From Haematobia irritans (lineage: Eukaryota > Arthropoda > Insecta > Diptera > Muscidae): 64,000 nt of DNA. The position numbers and the translations under genes were made by a program. Where the stretch lies: positions 146,066,473 through 146,130,472 of the forward strand of contig NC_134399.1 of NCBI RefSeq assembly GCF_050003625.1, written 5' to 3'. Below, piece after piece: positions 44,563 to 56,951 of the stretch. The notes beneath the pieces were generated by a model. It was not told the DNA's origin, searched no databases, and saw only the letters and a program-made list of their open reading frames with translations. Every line of letters starts with the position of its first letter. Within the stretch, counting starts at the first letter, position 1.

Positions 44563-45092
44563 TGCACTTAAATAATATTCAATACTATTAGTTTTTCATT
44601 GTATTTCTATAGATTTGTCGAAAATCTAATCATCTTATTATCTATCCAAAATATCACACCTATTACGTTGAATTTGTTTTAGTAGGCTATCTACTGACAA
44701 TTTTTTGGTTTTGCCAACCAAACTGATTATTTACAGTCATTCAAGGCCACAATATTAGCTACGTATGTCTTTATCACATTATGTGATAAAGACAACTGTT
44801 ATTATAATGTTCTAATTCCGCATTAAAAGTATTATAATAATGGATAATGTTTAAAATTGAAATTATATTGAAAATATTAATCACCTGCTATAGTTAGATA
44901 TTTCCACAACATTTGATGTATACTGACCTGGAAAAAAAGAAGAAAAAAAAGGTGTTAACTTATTTAAAAAAAGAAATAAATAAATAGCTGTTAAAACGTT
45001 AAAATGTTAATTCGATTAAATTTATATGCGCTAAACAATAATAATAAAATCGATTTATAAAAATGTTGATCTGAACCAAAATTGTAATATTA
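44563..45092. other. no gene seen
   Basis: AT-rich unique-looking sequence with a short inverted repeat at 44769-44787 (around 'tatcacattatgtgata'). Confidence 0.5.
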
Positions 45093-46114
45093 TACACTGA
45101 AAAAAAGCATGCCCGGTTCCAAAGATTTTGTCTTTACTTTAAAAAATTTGGTATTGATTCCGAGCCAAAGAAGCGGAGAATACAAATAAGGATACTTTTA
45201 AGACAAAATTCTCTTTTAAATTTGGGTTTTGTGCACTTGCTTCTAGAAAGCAAATTTAAATTTTTCGCTTTTTTCAGCTTTTTTTCTTCATATGCTATCA
45301 AAGTCCTTTAAAAACGAGTTAACGACATTAAGACTCGACTTCCACTAGAAATTATGCTATGTTTCAAGTAAAAACGTAAAGTGTTGAAAAACGTGTCCCA
45401 TTTTTTAATGATTTTTCTTTGTAGTCAATATGCAAAAAGACAACAAATTTAACCCTTTCGACCCTAAAGTTGCCTGTGGGCAACTTTTTGTGTTTTGAGA
45501 CTCACTGTTTTTTGTTTTTGTTTTTGTTCATAAAACTGTAACGGTATCGAAAGCTACAAGTGTTTTCTTCAAGTTGAATGAAAAATCTGCTAACTTGGTT
45601 GTCAAAAATTGTTTCATTAATACGCACGTGCCTCAAGAAAAAAATATTTGCGAATTTAAAAAGAGGTTTTTATACATGTGACTTTTTTCAAAGATTACAA
45701 CCAAAAAGTTGAAAGTTGTTATTAAATCTGTTGTAGGACATGTCAAATAAAATATTTCTGGAAGTCAAATCTTAGAATTGCAAAAAAACAACAGATGTGA
45801 AATTTTTAAAATTGGGCAATTTTGGTAGTAAAATTATATATTTTTGGACATAAGACCTGGAGAAAAAAGGTTTGAGAAACAATGATTTTGAAAAAATTTT
45901 GAACTTCGATTGGGATGTCCCAGTGACGAGAAATGCGACGATGATGTGGAAAACCTATCTGCAGTCCAGTAGGGAATCGTAAAAAGGGAGGAAGCCACTT
46001 CTTGGCAACATACTAGTGGATTAGCACGAATATTGGCGCTTTATAATACTTTGGTTTTTTTTACACCGCCAATTAAATTGACATGGATTAAAAACAAACA
46101 AAAAACAAAACATT

Positions 46115-47032
46115 TTCGTGATTCACGCGAAGCCGTGAACGGGACTAAATAAAAATGTGTCGCGCGTGAGCGTAAGTAAAAATCAAATTGTGTTCGTGAT
46201 TGTGAGTGAGAAAAATTTCTCCACAAAATTTACGTTCACGATCCAACTCACACTCAAGATAAAATTCACGTTAAAATGCATGTTCACGAAAAAATTCACA
46301 CTCACGGTAAAACAGAGACACAAGAAGCCACAATCACGAACAAATTCACCTTCACGATTAAATTCAAGCTCACCGATTTTAATCACCTTTACTTATTTAA
46401 TCAAGCTTAAGATTTCAATAGCGTGACTCAAGAGAAATTTCGTTAATTACCAGAATTTTATTAAGCCACGAAAATTTGTCGTGTTCCGAAAATATTCGTG
46501 ACTCACGAGATTTGTCGTGAATTATGAAAATTGGCGTGAATCGTGCGAAAGCGTGAGGCATAAACATTGTTTATAGGTTAGGTTAGGTTAGGTGGCAGCC
46601 CGATGTATCAGGCTCACTTAGACTATTCAGTCCATTGTTATACCACATTGGTGAACTTCTCCCTTATCACTGAGTGCTGACCGATTCCATGTTAAACTCA
46701 ATGACAAAGGACCTCCTTTTTATAGCCGAGTCCGAACGGCGTTCCACATTGCAGTGAAACCACTTAGAGAAGCTTTGAAACCCTCAGAAATGTCACCAGC
46801 ATTACTGAGGTGGGATAATCCACCGCTGAAAAACTTGTTGGTGTTCGGTCGAAGCAGGAATCGAACCCACGACCTTGTGTATGCAAGGCGGGCATGCTAA
46901 CCATTGTACCACGGTGGCTCCTTTATATTGAGCATGCGCGAGTATTCCTACCTACATGGCGTGCGTGAGTACAAATATTTCTTCGTGAATGTGTTTGAGC
47001 GTTATTGGAATACCACTCACGTGCGCATCTAA
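46115..47032. repeat. GTGAGTCACG-rich foldback repeat, split by a SINE
   Basis: CGTGATTCACG, GTGAGCGT and their complements at 46115-46565 and 46930-47032, ending 'actcacgtgcgcatct', the family terminus. It sits inside the piggyBac-like MITE. Confidence 0.65.
46573..46920 (-). mobile_element. SINE copy, innermost level of the nest
   Basis: Left: (GGTTA)n tail and 'ggtggcagcccgatgtatca'. Right: box B complement 'ggaatcgaacc' (about 46857), box A complement near 46898 and 'ccacggtggctcc'. The best-preserved body in the window. A possible 6-bp flank repeat TTTATA lies on each side. Confidence 0.88.
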
Positions 47033-47466
47033 GTATATATTTACTATAAAATAACAAAAAATCCAATAAAACGTAATACGTCTATCATTACTAAACAAAC
47101 TATATTGTAGTCACAATTGCCCAAAGTTGCCCACAGGCAACATTCTCTAAAATTTAGCGATACCTATAAAAATTCGGGATCGAAAGGGTTAAAGACAATT
47201 TCATTAAATTTAAAGAACTTTTCTGAATTATTAAAGTCAAGTTGATATTAGCCCAAACATTTATTATTTCATGTTATGATACCCATTTTTAAGTGAAATC
47301 ACATAATTATAAGGACAATACGACTTCATTGAAAAGTTTATCGGCGTTTGGACAAGGAAAACAACTTTATATTAGAGAAATATGTCTTCTATGATAAGCA
47401 AAATTTGCATTCGTATTTTAAAGACAAGAAATCTCTGACCTCACGACAATATTTTTTTTCAGTATA

Positions 47467-48006
47467 GAATCATATTGAGACGATATAGTCTAGACTGTCC
47501 GTCCGTCCGATGCGAACCTTATCAATACTCAAAATATCAACCCTACACATACAACCCATCATTTTAACTTCACAGAAAGTCCTTTCTTTCTACTATTTAT
47601 AACTCGCTGTTTTCATATTTTTGATGGGTAAGAATTAATAAAATGGTATAAATTATTTAAATTATGTAGAAAAAATGCTACATCCATTCTAGAAAACTTG
47701 CGAATTTTTGCACATATATGGGATCAAATGTTTCGGACAAGCGTTATATGCATTAAAATCATAAAAAAATTATAAAAATTAATTATTTGGCAAAATATCA
47801 CAAATTTTTGCAATTCACATTCAAACCACTGAACTCAGATCACATATTAAGAAATTATGCAAATTCAATGCAATAGCTGTTGAAATGGTGGACTTCCGTC
47901 CTATGACCAGTCCATGTTAAATTCGATTTTGCGCCAATTTTGCACCACATCCGGATCCAAAATGAACATCTTCATTAATGTTTTAGCGACGCTTTTCTTA
48001 CTGAGT
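47467..48006. mobile_element. DINE-1-like scrap followed by a MITE gamma copy
   Basis: 47480-47515 'gacgatatagtctagactgt' plus 'ccgtccgtccg' looks like the DINE-1 5' region. From about 47555 the sequence matches the interior and right end of MITE gamma ('aataaaatggtata', 'atggtggacttccgtcctatg', 'ttgcgccaattttgcacca') to 'gacgcttttcttactg'. The left end is missing. Confidence 0.55.
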
Positions 48007-49077
48007 TAGGAGAATATTTTTGTCAGTGTTGGAAACGGCATGAATTGATTATAGTTTATTTAAATATTTGCATGGATTAACATATTTCCTATACAAAAAG
48101 GAGAAAAACAAGAGTCCTTCAATTGAAATATTCTTGTATGTGGAATATAAATTTGATGGGGGACTTTACAAACCCACGTTTTTTTTTCTCCAAAAGAAAT
48201 TAACAACAAAAAAGGCATTTGCCTTAGGTTGCACCACCGCAACTTGACAGGCATGTCAGTTTTTCTCCGTACTTTAACGTTAAAGCTTAAATAAATAAAT
48301 TGCCCACAGGATATTAACGGACAAATAATACCATTTCGTATTCGCAACAAGGAAAATCATTTATTTCAGTTCCATTTGTAACATTGCAAGCGATGGGACA
48401 GCAACAGCTGCTTCAACCGCACTCAACTCTAGCTGAAACCATAGATTGATGGAGGGCCAAGCGAAGAAGAAGAAGACAAATATGTCCAGACCATTGGAAA
48501 TTTTATGATGATCGTTCGTTGTCGTTCCACAGTTAAAGTTTCCTGACATAAAGGTATACATAGTCGTATAGCCCACTCACCACTCCAAATTGGAGTCAGT
48601 CAGACAAAGCGCCATATCACAGACGAAGGTAATCTCTGTTGGATAGTCTCTGCGCGCGTCCAACAGTTATGTTTTTGACAGCTGACAAATATCAAAAATA
48701 TGAAATGTAACTGCAATTTAATGTTGGTCTCAAGTTTGCGGTGGCCTCATATAGTATCCGCATTTCGAGATAACATTGCATACGTATATGAGTGGGGGTT
48801 ATAGGCAGCCATGCAATTATAATTGTAGCTTTTTAAGGAGAGCAGTAGTAGACTTGAAAGGGAATTCAAATGTGTAATTAGAGGTGAAAGTTAATTTTCA
48901 CAATTAATCTTGCAAATTTCCCTTATAGTGTACAGATGTAAAAAAATATCTTGCCCACCCTTGTCATTAACTTATGAAAAGAGGAAACGAAAGAAATTAA
49001 CCCTCCCAAATTCTTAATGAAGATGAACAAGTAGGTAAATTTACATTTGAATTGGTAGAAAGAACAGAATGTGCCAA
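48007..49077. other. no gene seen
   Basis: Unique-looking sequence. Minus-strand open stretches at 48060-48350 and 48361-48576 are adjacent, in different frames, and carry no motif I recognise. Confidence 0.45.
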
Positions 49078-52000
49078 CATTTCTATAGAAAATTTTCTTT
49101 TCAACAGAAAATTTTCTCAAAATTTTATTTCTATAGAGCATTTTATCAAAATTTTATTTCTATAGAAATATTTGTCAAAATTTTATTTCTTTAGAAAATG
49201 TTGTCAAAATTGTATTTCTATAGAAAAATGCTGTCAAAATTATATTTCTTTAGAAAATTTTGTCAAAATGTTATTTCTACAGAAAATGTTGTGAAAATTT
49301 TATTTGAATATAACATTTCTTCCAAATTTTATTTCTATGGAACATTTCTTCCAAAGTTTATTTCTATAGAAAATTTTGTAAAAATGCTATATCTATAGAT
49401 ATAACATTTTTACAAAATTCTATATATTCTATAATAGAATTCTACATATTTTATTTCTTTTGTCAAAATTGTACTTCTATAGACAATTCTGTCAAGATTT
49501 TGTCAAAATTTTATTTCTCTCGGAAATTTTGTCACAATTTTATTTCTATCGACAATTTTGTCAAAATTTTATTTCTGTAGAAAGTTTTGACAAAATTTTA
49601 TTTCTGTAGAAAGTTTTGACAAAATTTTATTTCTATAGAAAATTTGACACAACTTTAATTCTATAGAACATTTTGACAAAATTTTATTTCTATAAAAAAT
49701 TTGACAAAACTTTATTTCTATAGAAAATTTTGTCAAAATTTTCTACAGAAATAAAATTTTGGCAAAAAATTTTATTTTTATAGAAAAATTTGACAAAATT
49801 TTATTTCTATCGAAAATTTTGTCAAAATTTTATTTCTATAGAAAATGTTGTCAAAATTTTATTTCTATAGAAAATTTGACAAAACTTTATTTTTATAGAA
49901 AATTTTTACAAAATTTTATTTCTATAGAAAATTTTGACTAAAATTTATTTCTATAGAAAATTTTGACAAAATTTTATTTTTATAGAAAAACTTGACAAAA
50001 TTTTATTTCTATAGAAAATTTGGACAAAATTTTATTTCTATAGAAAATTTTGTCAAAATTTTATTTCTATAGAAAATTTTGTCAAAATTTTATTTCTATA
50101 GAAAATTTTGTCAAAATTTTATTTCAATAGAAAATGTTATTTTTATAGAAATTTTTGTCAAAATTATATTTCTATAGAAAATTTGTTAAAATTTTATTTC
50201 TATAGAAAATTTTGTCAGCATTTGTTTTCTATAAAAATGTTTGTAAAATAGTACTTCTATAGAAATTTTTTTCAAACATTTATTCCTATAGAAAATATTA
50301 TTTTTTTTTATCAAAATTTTATTTCTATAGCAAATTTTATTTCTATAGAAAATTTTGATAAAATTTTATTTCTTTAGAAAATTTCGTCAAAATTTTATTT
50401 TTGTAGAAAATTTTGTTTAAATTTTATTTCTATAGAAAATGTTGTCAAAATTTGATTTCTATAGAAAATTTTGTCAAAATTTTATTTCTATAGAAAATTT
50501 TGTCAAAATTTTATTTCAATAGAAAATTTTATTTTTATAGAAATTTTTGTCAAAATTATATTTCTATAGAAAATTGGTTAAAATTTTATTTCTATAGAAA
50601 ATTTTGTAAACATTTTATTTCTATAGAAAAATTTGTTAAAATTTTCTTTCTATAGAAAATTTTGTCAGTATTTTGTTTCTATAAAAATGTTTGTAAACTA
50701 GTACTTCTATAGAAATTTTTTCAAACATTTATTATTATAGAAAATATTATTTTGTTAAATTTTATTTTTATAGAAAACGTTATCCAAAGTCTATTTCTAC
50801 AGAAAATTGTCAAATTATTTTTTGTTAAGAAAATTTTGTCAAAATTTTATTTCTATAAAAAAAATTGACAAAACTTTATTTCTATAGAAAGTTTTGACAA
50901 AAATTTGGTTCTTTAGAAAATTTTGTTTAAATTTTATTTCTATAGAAAATTTTGTTTAAATTTTATTTCTATAGAAAATTTTGTTTAAATTTTATTTCTA
51001 TAGGAAATTTTGTCAAAACTTTATTTCTATAGAAAATTTTGTCAAAATTTTATTTCTTTAGAACATTTTGTCAAAATTTTATTTCCACAGATAATTTTGT
51101 TGTTGTTTTTTGATTTCAGCTTAAAACCATGCATTGACTAAACTACAAGTGTAGCTTAAACAACAGAGGAAAAGAATGTTTGTCAAATTTATTTGGGCAA
51201 AGCCCTATAGACTGCAAGATGGTTGGATGGACGCACGTTTCGGAATTACCACATTCCTCATCAGCATCCTCTACTTGCAGCAAAACTATCAACCAATTAT
51301 CAGAATAAATTCAGGCTGTTCATTAAACCCAACAATAAACCACACTTGAACCCTCCGAAAAAAGGTTTTATATTGATAGCCGGCTTATGCCGAAATAAAT
51401 TCGTACAAACATCTCTCTTTTCCTTTGCCACCGTCAAATCATCGATTTGAATGAAGTTGGCTGGGTTTTATTTTGAGCGTGCTGCCTTGTACGCTACACT
51501 TGTAGTTTTGTCAATGTATGGTTTTAAGCTGAAATAAAAAACAACAACAATGATTAAAGAACAAAAACAAACAAATTTTATTTCTATAGAAAATTTTGTC
51601 AAAACTGTATTTCAAAAGAAATTTTTTTTTGTTTGCTTATTTATTATTTATTTATTTATTACTTAGTTTCTTATAATTATAAATTGTAATATACTTATTC
51701 ATACGGACACTAGCAACTAGAGTCTATCGGCCAGAAAATTATGTCAAAATTTTATTTCTACTGAAAATTTTGTTAACATTTGATTTCTATAGAAAACTTT
51801 GTTAAAATTTTATTTTTATAGAAACTTTTTTCAAAATTTTATTTCTATAGAAAATTTTGTCAAAAATTTATTTATATAGAAAATTTTGTCAAAATCTTAT
51901 TTCTATAGAAAATTTTGTCCAAATTTTATTTCTATAGAAATTTTTGTCAAAATTCTATTTCTATAGAAAATTTTGTAAAAATTTTATTTCTATAGAAAAC

Positions 52001-52250
52001 TTTGTCAACATTTTATTTTTATAGAAAATTTTTTCAAAGTTTTGCTTCTATAGAAAATTTTCGCAAACTATAATTCTATAGAAAATTTTGCCAAGATTTT
52101 ATTTCTATAGAACATTTTTCCCAATTTTTTTTCTATAGAACATTTCTTCCAAATTCTATTTCTATAGATAATTTTATCAAAATTGTATGTCTATAGAAAA
52201 TTTTATGTATATAGAAAATTGTATATAGAAAATTTCATAAAAAATTTTAT
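49078..52250 (+). repeat. 29-bp minisatellite array 5, fused to a DINE-1 5' end
   Basis: About 3 kb of 29-bp units. Between 49560 and 50040 the centre base of the GWC core switches between GTC and GAC while the CTATAG side keeps its orientation. A ~380-bp higher-order duplication is seen: the variant stretch with 'gtcagcatttgttttctata' and 'tttgtaaaatagtacttct' at about 50210-50260 recurs at about 50663-50710. MITE epsilon (51096-51553) and one TATT spacer (51615-51735) are embedded. It passes directly into a DINE-1-like 5' end at 52247. Confidence 0.88.
51096..51553 (+). mobile_element. MITE epsilon, complete, long TIRs
   Basis: Left TIR 'gatttcagcttaaaaccatg' continuing to 'aactacaagtgtagc' (51098-51156) is the inverse of the right TIR 51493-51552. 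The interior of about 340 bp has no coding potential. Inserted in the 29-bp array; a partial copy is in array 3 at 9463-9702. Confidence 0.8.
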
Positions 52251-52404
52251 TTCAACAGACGGACGGACTTCCCTAGTTCGGCTCAGAATTTCACTACGAC
52301 CCAGAATATATATAATTTATGGGGTCTGATACCAATATTTCGATGTGTTACACATGGAATGATAAAGTTTATATACCCCCATCCTATGGTGGAGGGTATA
52401 AAAA
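52247..52404 (-). mobile_element. DINE-1-like element, type A, 5' end
   Basis: 'caacagacggacggacttcc', 'ggctcagaatttcactacga', 'agaatatatataatttatgg' and 'cctatggtggagggtataaa' match the 5' 150 bp of type A. The rest of the element is replaced by array 5. Confidence 0.8.
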
Positions 52405-53649
52405 GGATCGAAGAAGTTTGAGACATTTGAGGAGATGTTTCTCAGTAAGATTCCTTGAACAGATTAACTATAAATATAATCACTTCAGTTTTATGAATAC
52501 ATTGACTTTATTTAATTGAATATTGAAGGAAAATTGAATATTAACGTGAAAAACGAAAAAAAAACTTTTACTTGTTTTTTGTATACTTTTTATAACCTAC
52601 AACCACAAAAAAGATAATCGATAAATAGCTTACCGTCCTTTTGTTATTGTATGTCGATTTAAAACAAATCAAAAGCTTTATTATAAAATTAACTACAAAT
52701 GTTAATCTCCTTATTTGACCACAATACTATAGTAATATTTATTTAAACACTTAGCAATAGATATTGTTTACATATCTATACATATATTTATATTGTTGAA
52801 ATAGTTGAGCAAATTTATTTTTAATTAGCGGAAGAATTAAGTATTATTGAAGTCATGTAATTAGCGAAAAATATACATGAAAAAAACTCGATATCATTAT
52901 GTAAACATTAATGTGTGATAAATAAAAGTGAATGTATTAAAACAAAAACAAAAGCAAATAATAAACTCCCCTTGAATGCAAACACTTAAATATCTACAAA
53001 TTGCTGTCAAATTACAAGCTAATTAACAATTAATTTAGAAAAATAAACCAGCAAGAGAAAGATTAATTTTCGTACTAAAACAAATTAAGATAGAATAAGA
53101 GGATAGGGTAAGAGTATGTATATTAATTGTATACAAATTATGATTTTAATCTTATCCACTCAATGCCATACATAATATTATTGTCTAATATCTTTATTAG
53201 GAAATTATAGAGATTTGATACATAAAGGGTTTAATTTTAATAAACATAACAGAAAAGAACAGAAACATAACCAGAAGAGAATTTTACAGGGCCTAAATTA
53301 TTGTGTTTATAGAAGGCAATAAAACTATCAAATTGTCCTAGTGCCCTAGATTGTCCTAGTGTTTCTCCCGAAAATACTCCTAGACTAGGTAATGGGTGAA
53401 TTTTTCATTACAGGTTTAAACAGTTAACGCATGTTTCGTGTTTTGTTTTACTGTCATACATCTTCAATTGGGTGTACAATTTAACAATGCTTGCAAATGA
53501 TTGAATAGAATTTTATTATCAAAATAAGTATTCTGTAAAGAAAGTTCATCGAGCTCTTTTTATCGAAAAATTGTGTTTAGCGACAAAGCTCAATGGGTAC
53601 GTAACATACAAAAGAAGAATTGTCGATATTTGAGTGAAAAAATTGTTTG
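52405..53649. other. no gene seen
   Basis: Very AT-rich unique-looking sequence; no open frame of note. Confidence 0.5.
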
Positions 53650-54080
53650 CAAAATCTTTTATTAAATTTTTTATTAATTTATATTGATTGTAAAATTCAA
53701 TTTACTTTTTTATTAATAATGCAATTATTTTTAATCACTATGCTATATTCCAATCACTTTCTATAACTATTTTTAATCACTTTTTAGTTTGATTAAAGAA
53801 TTGTTTGTTTCAAATAAATATTTAATTAAAAATCTAAAAAATAATCCATAACTTTTTAACTGACTTAGGCCTCTGAGTTTGATTAAAAGGTTGATTGTAT
53901 CAATTAATTTTTTTTTAATTGAAAATTTTAAAAATTCCAATCATTGACTTAATTGTTTTAATGTTTCTAGGTTGGTTAAAAGGTTAATAGCATCAATTAT
54001 TTTTTTAACTAAAAAAGTTTTCAACTTCAATTAAATTTTTAATTGGAAATATTTTGGTGATATTTTCTTCTATGCATTCA
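53650..54080. repeat. AT-rich CAATTAATT repeat
   Basis: Shares 'ttgattaaaaggttgattgt', 'ctaggttggttaaaaggtta' and terminal 'aattggaaatattttggtga'-type phrases with the blocks at 16.1, 19.4-20.2 and 57.3 kb. Confidence 0.55.
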
Positions 54081-54247
54081 GTACGCATAACAATCGAGTT
54101 ATTGAGAGGAAGATCGATGAACATTTTATTTCATTTTCCGGACCGATCAATTTGGCGTATAGGCTATTTTCTCAGGGGGCTATATTAAATCTCATGTCTG
54201 TAGAGACAAGCCCGCTTGACGCATTGCACGCCAAGCAAGATATTCCT

Positions 54248-54441
54248 CACCTCAAAATGTTTCAGGAGCAAAATGTTATTTTTGGACGGAGAACATTGTT
54301 TTCTCGCCGAACATGTACACATTGGATACATAATTTCTGAGAAAATAATATGGTCACGACAAACATATTACATGTTCCCTGTCTAAAAATGACATTTTGC
54401 TCTTGAAACATGTTTGAGGTGATCACATTCCTTCTCTGGGT
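54248..54441. mobile_element. MITE beta, second copy
   Basis: Arms 'cctcaaaatgtttcaggagc' plus 'aaaatgttatttttgga' and, inverted, 'aaaatgacattttgctcttg' plus 'aaacatgtttgaggtgatca'. The right end is 'ccttctctgggta'. The left terminus is degraded. Shorter and more diverged than 1420-1669. Confidence 0.7.
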
Positions 54442-54543
54442 ATAGAAGACAACATTCAAGCATTTATTGCGAGATAGCATTAATTGCGAGATAACTTGCT
54501 CGTAAGGTGGACATGTCACGAGAACGTATGAAATACATAGTAA

Positions 54544-55750
54544 ACAAGTAAGGAAAGTCTAAAGTCGGGCGGGGCCGACTATATTATACCCTGCACCACT
54601 TTGTAGATCTAAATTTTCGATACCATATCACATCCGTCAAATGTGTTGGGGGCTATATATAAAGGTTTGTCCCAAATACATACATTTAAATATCACTCGA
54701 TCTGGACAGAATTTGAATCTTAGAGTCAAAATTTAAGTCGGCTAATGCAATAGGGTGGAACACAATGTTAGTAAAAAACAAAAATATGGGAAACATTTAA
54801 ATCTGAAGCAATTTTAAAGAAACTTCGCAAAAGTTTATTTATGATTTATCGCTCGATATATATGTATTAGAAGGATATATATGTATTAGGAAAATTAGAG
54901 TCATTTTTACAACTTTTCGACTAAGCAGTGGCGATTTTGCAAGGAAAATGTTGGTATTTTGACCACTTTTGTCGAAATCAGAAAAACATATATATGGGAG
55001 CTATATCTAAATCTGAACAGTTTTCAACCAAATTTGGCACGCATAGCTACAATGCTAATTCTATTCCCTGTGCAAAATTTCAACTAAATCGGAGCAAAAA
55101 ATTGGCCTCTGTGGTCATATGAGTCTATATCGGGCGAAAGATATATATGGGAGCTATATCTAAATCCGAACCGATTTCAACTAAATTTGGCACGCATAGC
55201 TACAATGCTATTTCTACTCCCTGTGCAAAATTTCAATTAAATCGGAGTATAAGATTGGCCACTGTGGTCATATGAGTTTAAATCGGGCGAACGATATATA
55301 TGGGAGCTATATCTAAATCTGAACCGATTTCAATAAAATTTGGCGCACTTGACTATAGTACTAATTGTTCTTCTTGTGCAAAATTTTAAGCAAATTAGGG
55401 TAAAACTCTGGCTTCTGGGGCCATATAAGTCCATATCGGGCGAAATATATATGGGAGTTATATCTAAATCGGAACCGATTTCTTCCAAAATCAATAGGGG
55501 TCTATTCTGAGCCAAAACACATACTTGTGCCAAGCTTGAAGTCGATTGGACTAAAACTGCGACCTAGACTTTGATTACAAAAATGTGTTCACGGACAGAC
55601 GGAGAGACGGACATGGCTATATCGACTCAGGAGCCCTTCCTGAGCATTTTTGCCAAAGACACCAGGTGTCTATCTCGTCTCCTTCTGGGTGTTGCAAACA
55701 GCGCATAAACTTATAATACCCTGTTCCACAGTGTGGCGCAGGGTATAAAA
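54544..55750 (-). mobile_element. DINE-1-like element, type B, complete
   Basis: 3' end at left: hairpin AGTCGG-GCGGGG-CCGACT and subterminal 'tataccctgcaccac'. 5' end at right: 'gtgtggcgcagggtataaaa', the inverse. The internal phrase 'atgggag(c/t)tatatctaaatc' starts at 54994, 55147, 55300 and 55451 (steps 153, 153 and 151 bp). 'ggacagacggagagacggac' and 'atggctatatcgactcag' precede the 5' end. Non-coding. Confidence 0.88.
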
Positions 55751-55752
55751 AT

Positions 55753-56101
55753 CAGCTTGGACTAAAGCCACAGAAGTTCCAAAAAGTGCGAGAGCTCAGC
55801 CATGCACAAAAAAATCAACTGGAAAGAGCCAAGGAGTTGCTTCGCTTGCATGAAAGCGGTCAGTTACCGAATTTGGTATTCTTCAATGAGAAGTCATTTC
55901 AAATTTAGCAGTTTATGCATAAACAAAATGATCGGAATTCCTTGCCAAAGAGATCAGCTTGAAAAAGCGCCGTCGATGGTAATGGTATGAGCCGCCGTAA
56001 AATCCAATGATATCCGACATGTTTTATTTTTGAATAATAAAATGTTAAAAAATAAAAACATATAGCATTTTACTTTGTTGCATTACATATCAGACACTCT
56101 G
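55753..56101 (+). pseudogene. mariner X relic with 3' TIR
   Basis: Starts 'cagcttggactaaagccaca' (QLGLKPQKFQKVRELSHAQ in one frame to about 55805), then 'LPNLVFFNEKSFQI', a stop, 'QFMHKQNDR' and 'LPKRSA', and jumps by internal deletion to the 3' end 'gttgcattacatatcagaca' plus 'ctctg', followed by TA. The first catalytic acidic position reads N (FFNEK) instead of D. Confidence 0.7.
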
Positions 56102-56551
56102 TACTTATTCCCGTGAAGCATAATAAAATCAATCTATTTATGTAATGAGATTTCAATTAGTTTTCATAATAATAAAATTTCTAATAATATCTGATTAAAT
56201 GCAAACAAGATATCTTTGGATCATAACAATGCCAGACAAATTTCGTAAGAGTTAGAATTGCGACCTTTGCCCATGTAATCCCTGCAGAAGTATCAATATA
56301 TTGTAGTTTTATTTAAGTGATTTATACCATACTTTCCCTTGTGCGTGGGACTGTTTACCCAAAAGAGCAGGCAATGTTCGTTTACATTAGCAAAACGAAG
56401 AACAAACAATGAAATTGAAACACATCACAAATAACTTCATTGCTATGGTTTTGGCTAACGATCTTTAGAGAGAATTGGCTTACCAAAGTAGACCATACTT
56501 TGCTATATAGAATGACCGAAAAAGTAAAACCGAAAGTTTGTTCAATTGGGT
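56102..56551. other. no gene seen
   Basis: Unique-looking AT-rich sequence; nothing recognised. Confidence 0.5.
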
Positions 56552-56950
56552 GAGGTGTACACGTGACACAAATTTTTCGTGAGTGGTGAATAAAATTTAA
56601 ACTAAATCTCGTGAATGTGTGTGTATGTGACTAAACAAAAATATGTCGTGCGAGTGAAAGTCAAATTCTCTGCGTGAATGTGCGTGAGTAACACTTCTCC
56701 AAAATCGTGCTCACGAAAAAATTCACGTTTATGATTAAATTTACAATTATGATAAAATTCACGTTCACGAATTTTCGTGTCACTAGAATGTTCGTCATTC
56801 ACGAGAAATTTCGTGAAATTTCGAGAATTGTCGTGAATCGCCAAAAAATAGTGAGTGGACGTGAGACTTTAAACGTTGTTTGTGCGTGAGTATGACTTTT
56901 CATTTTGTGAATGTGCGTGAGCGTAAATTCGTACCCACATGATGTGCATT
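56552..56950. repeat. GTGAGTCACG-rich foldback repeat
   Basis: Opens 'gaggtgtacacgtgacac' and ends 'cccacatgatgtgcat', the family termini, with GTGAGTGT/TTCACG units between. It abuts the mariner Y relic, and an open stretch that crosses the junction is an artefact. Confidence 0.65.
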
Positions 56951-56951
56951 T

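Larger units (their letters stand above)
45453..47188. mobile_element. piggyBac-like MITE with TTAA duplication
   Basis: Ends CCCTTTCGACCC and GGGATCGAAAGGG are inverted repeats, followed inward by 'gttgcctgtgggcaac' and 'gttgcccacaggcaac', each a short hairpin. TTAA is present at 45449-45452 and 47189-47192, whereas the uninterrupted MITE alpha has a single TTAA (910-913). TTAA targeting and CCC..GGG ends are the hallmark of piggyBac-type transposition. I see no transposase. Confidence 0.8.
45095..47464 (+). mobile_element. MITE alpha, outer element of a four-level nest
   Basis: Left part 45095-45452 and right part 47189-47464 together match the 621-bp copy at 564-1184. TA flanks at 45093-45094 and 47465-47466; the right TIR has decayed to CAGTA. 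It is split by the piggyBac-like MITE. Confidence 0.75.

Noticed and set aside
46573..46590. Telomeric TTAGG repeat
   Set aside because: Only about three units, always at the SINE or LINE 3' end; flies do not use TTAGG telomeres.
48060..48576. Two adjacent minus-strand frames as exons of a gene
   Set aside because: Different frames, no motif, and no splice arrangement that I could justify.
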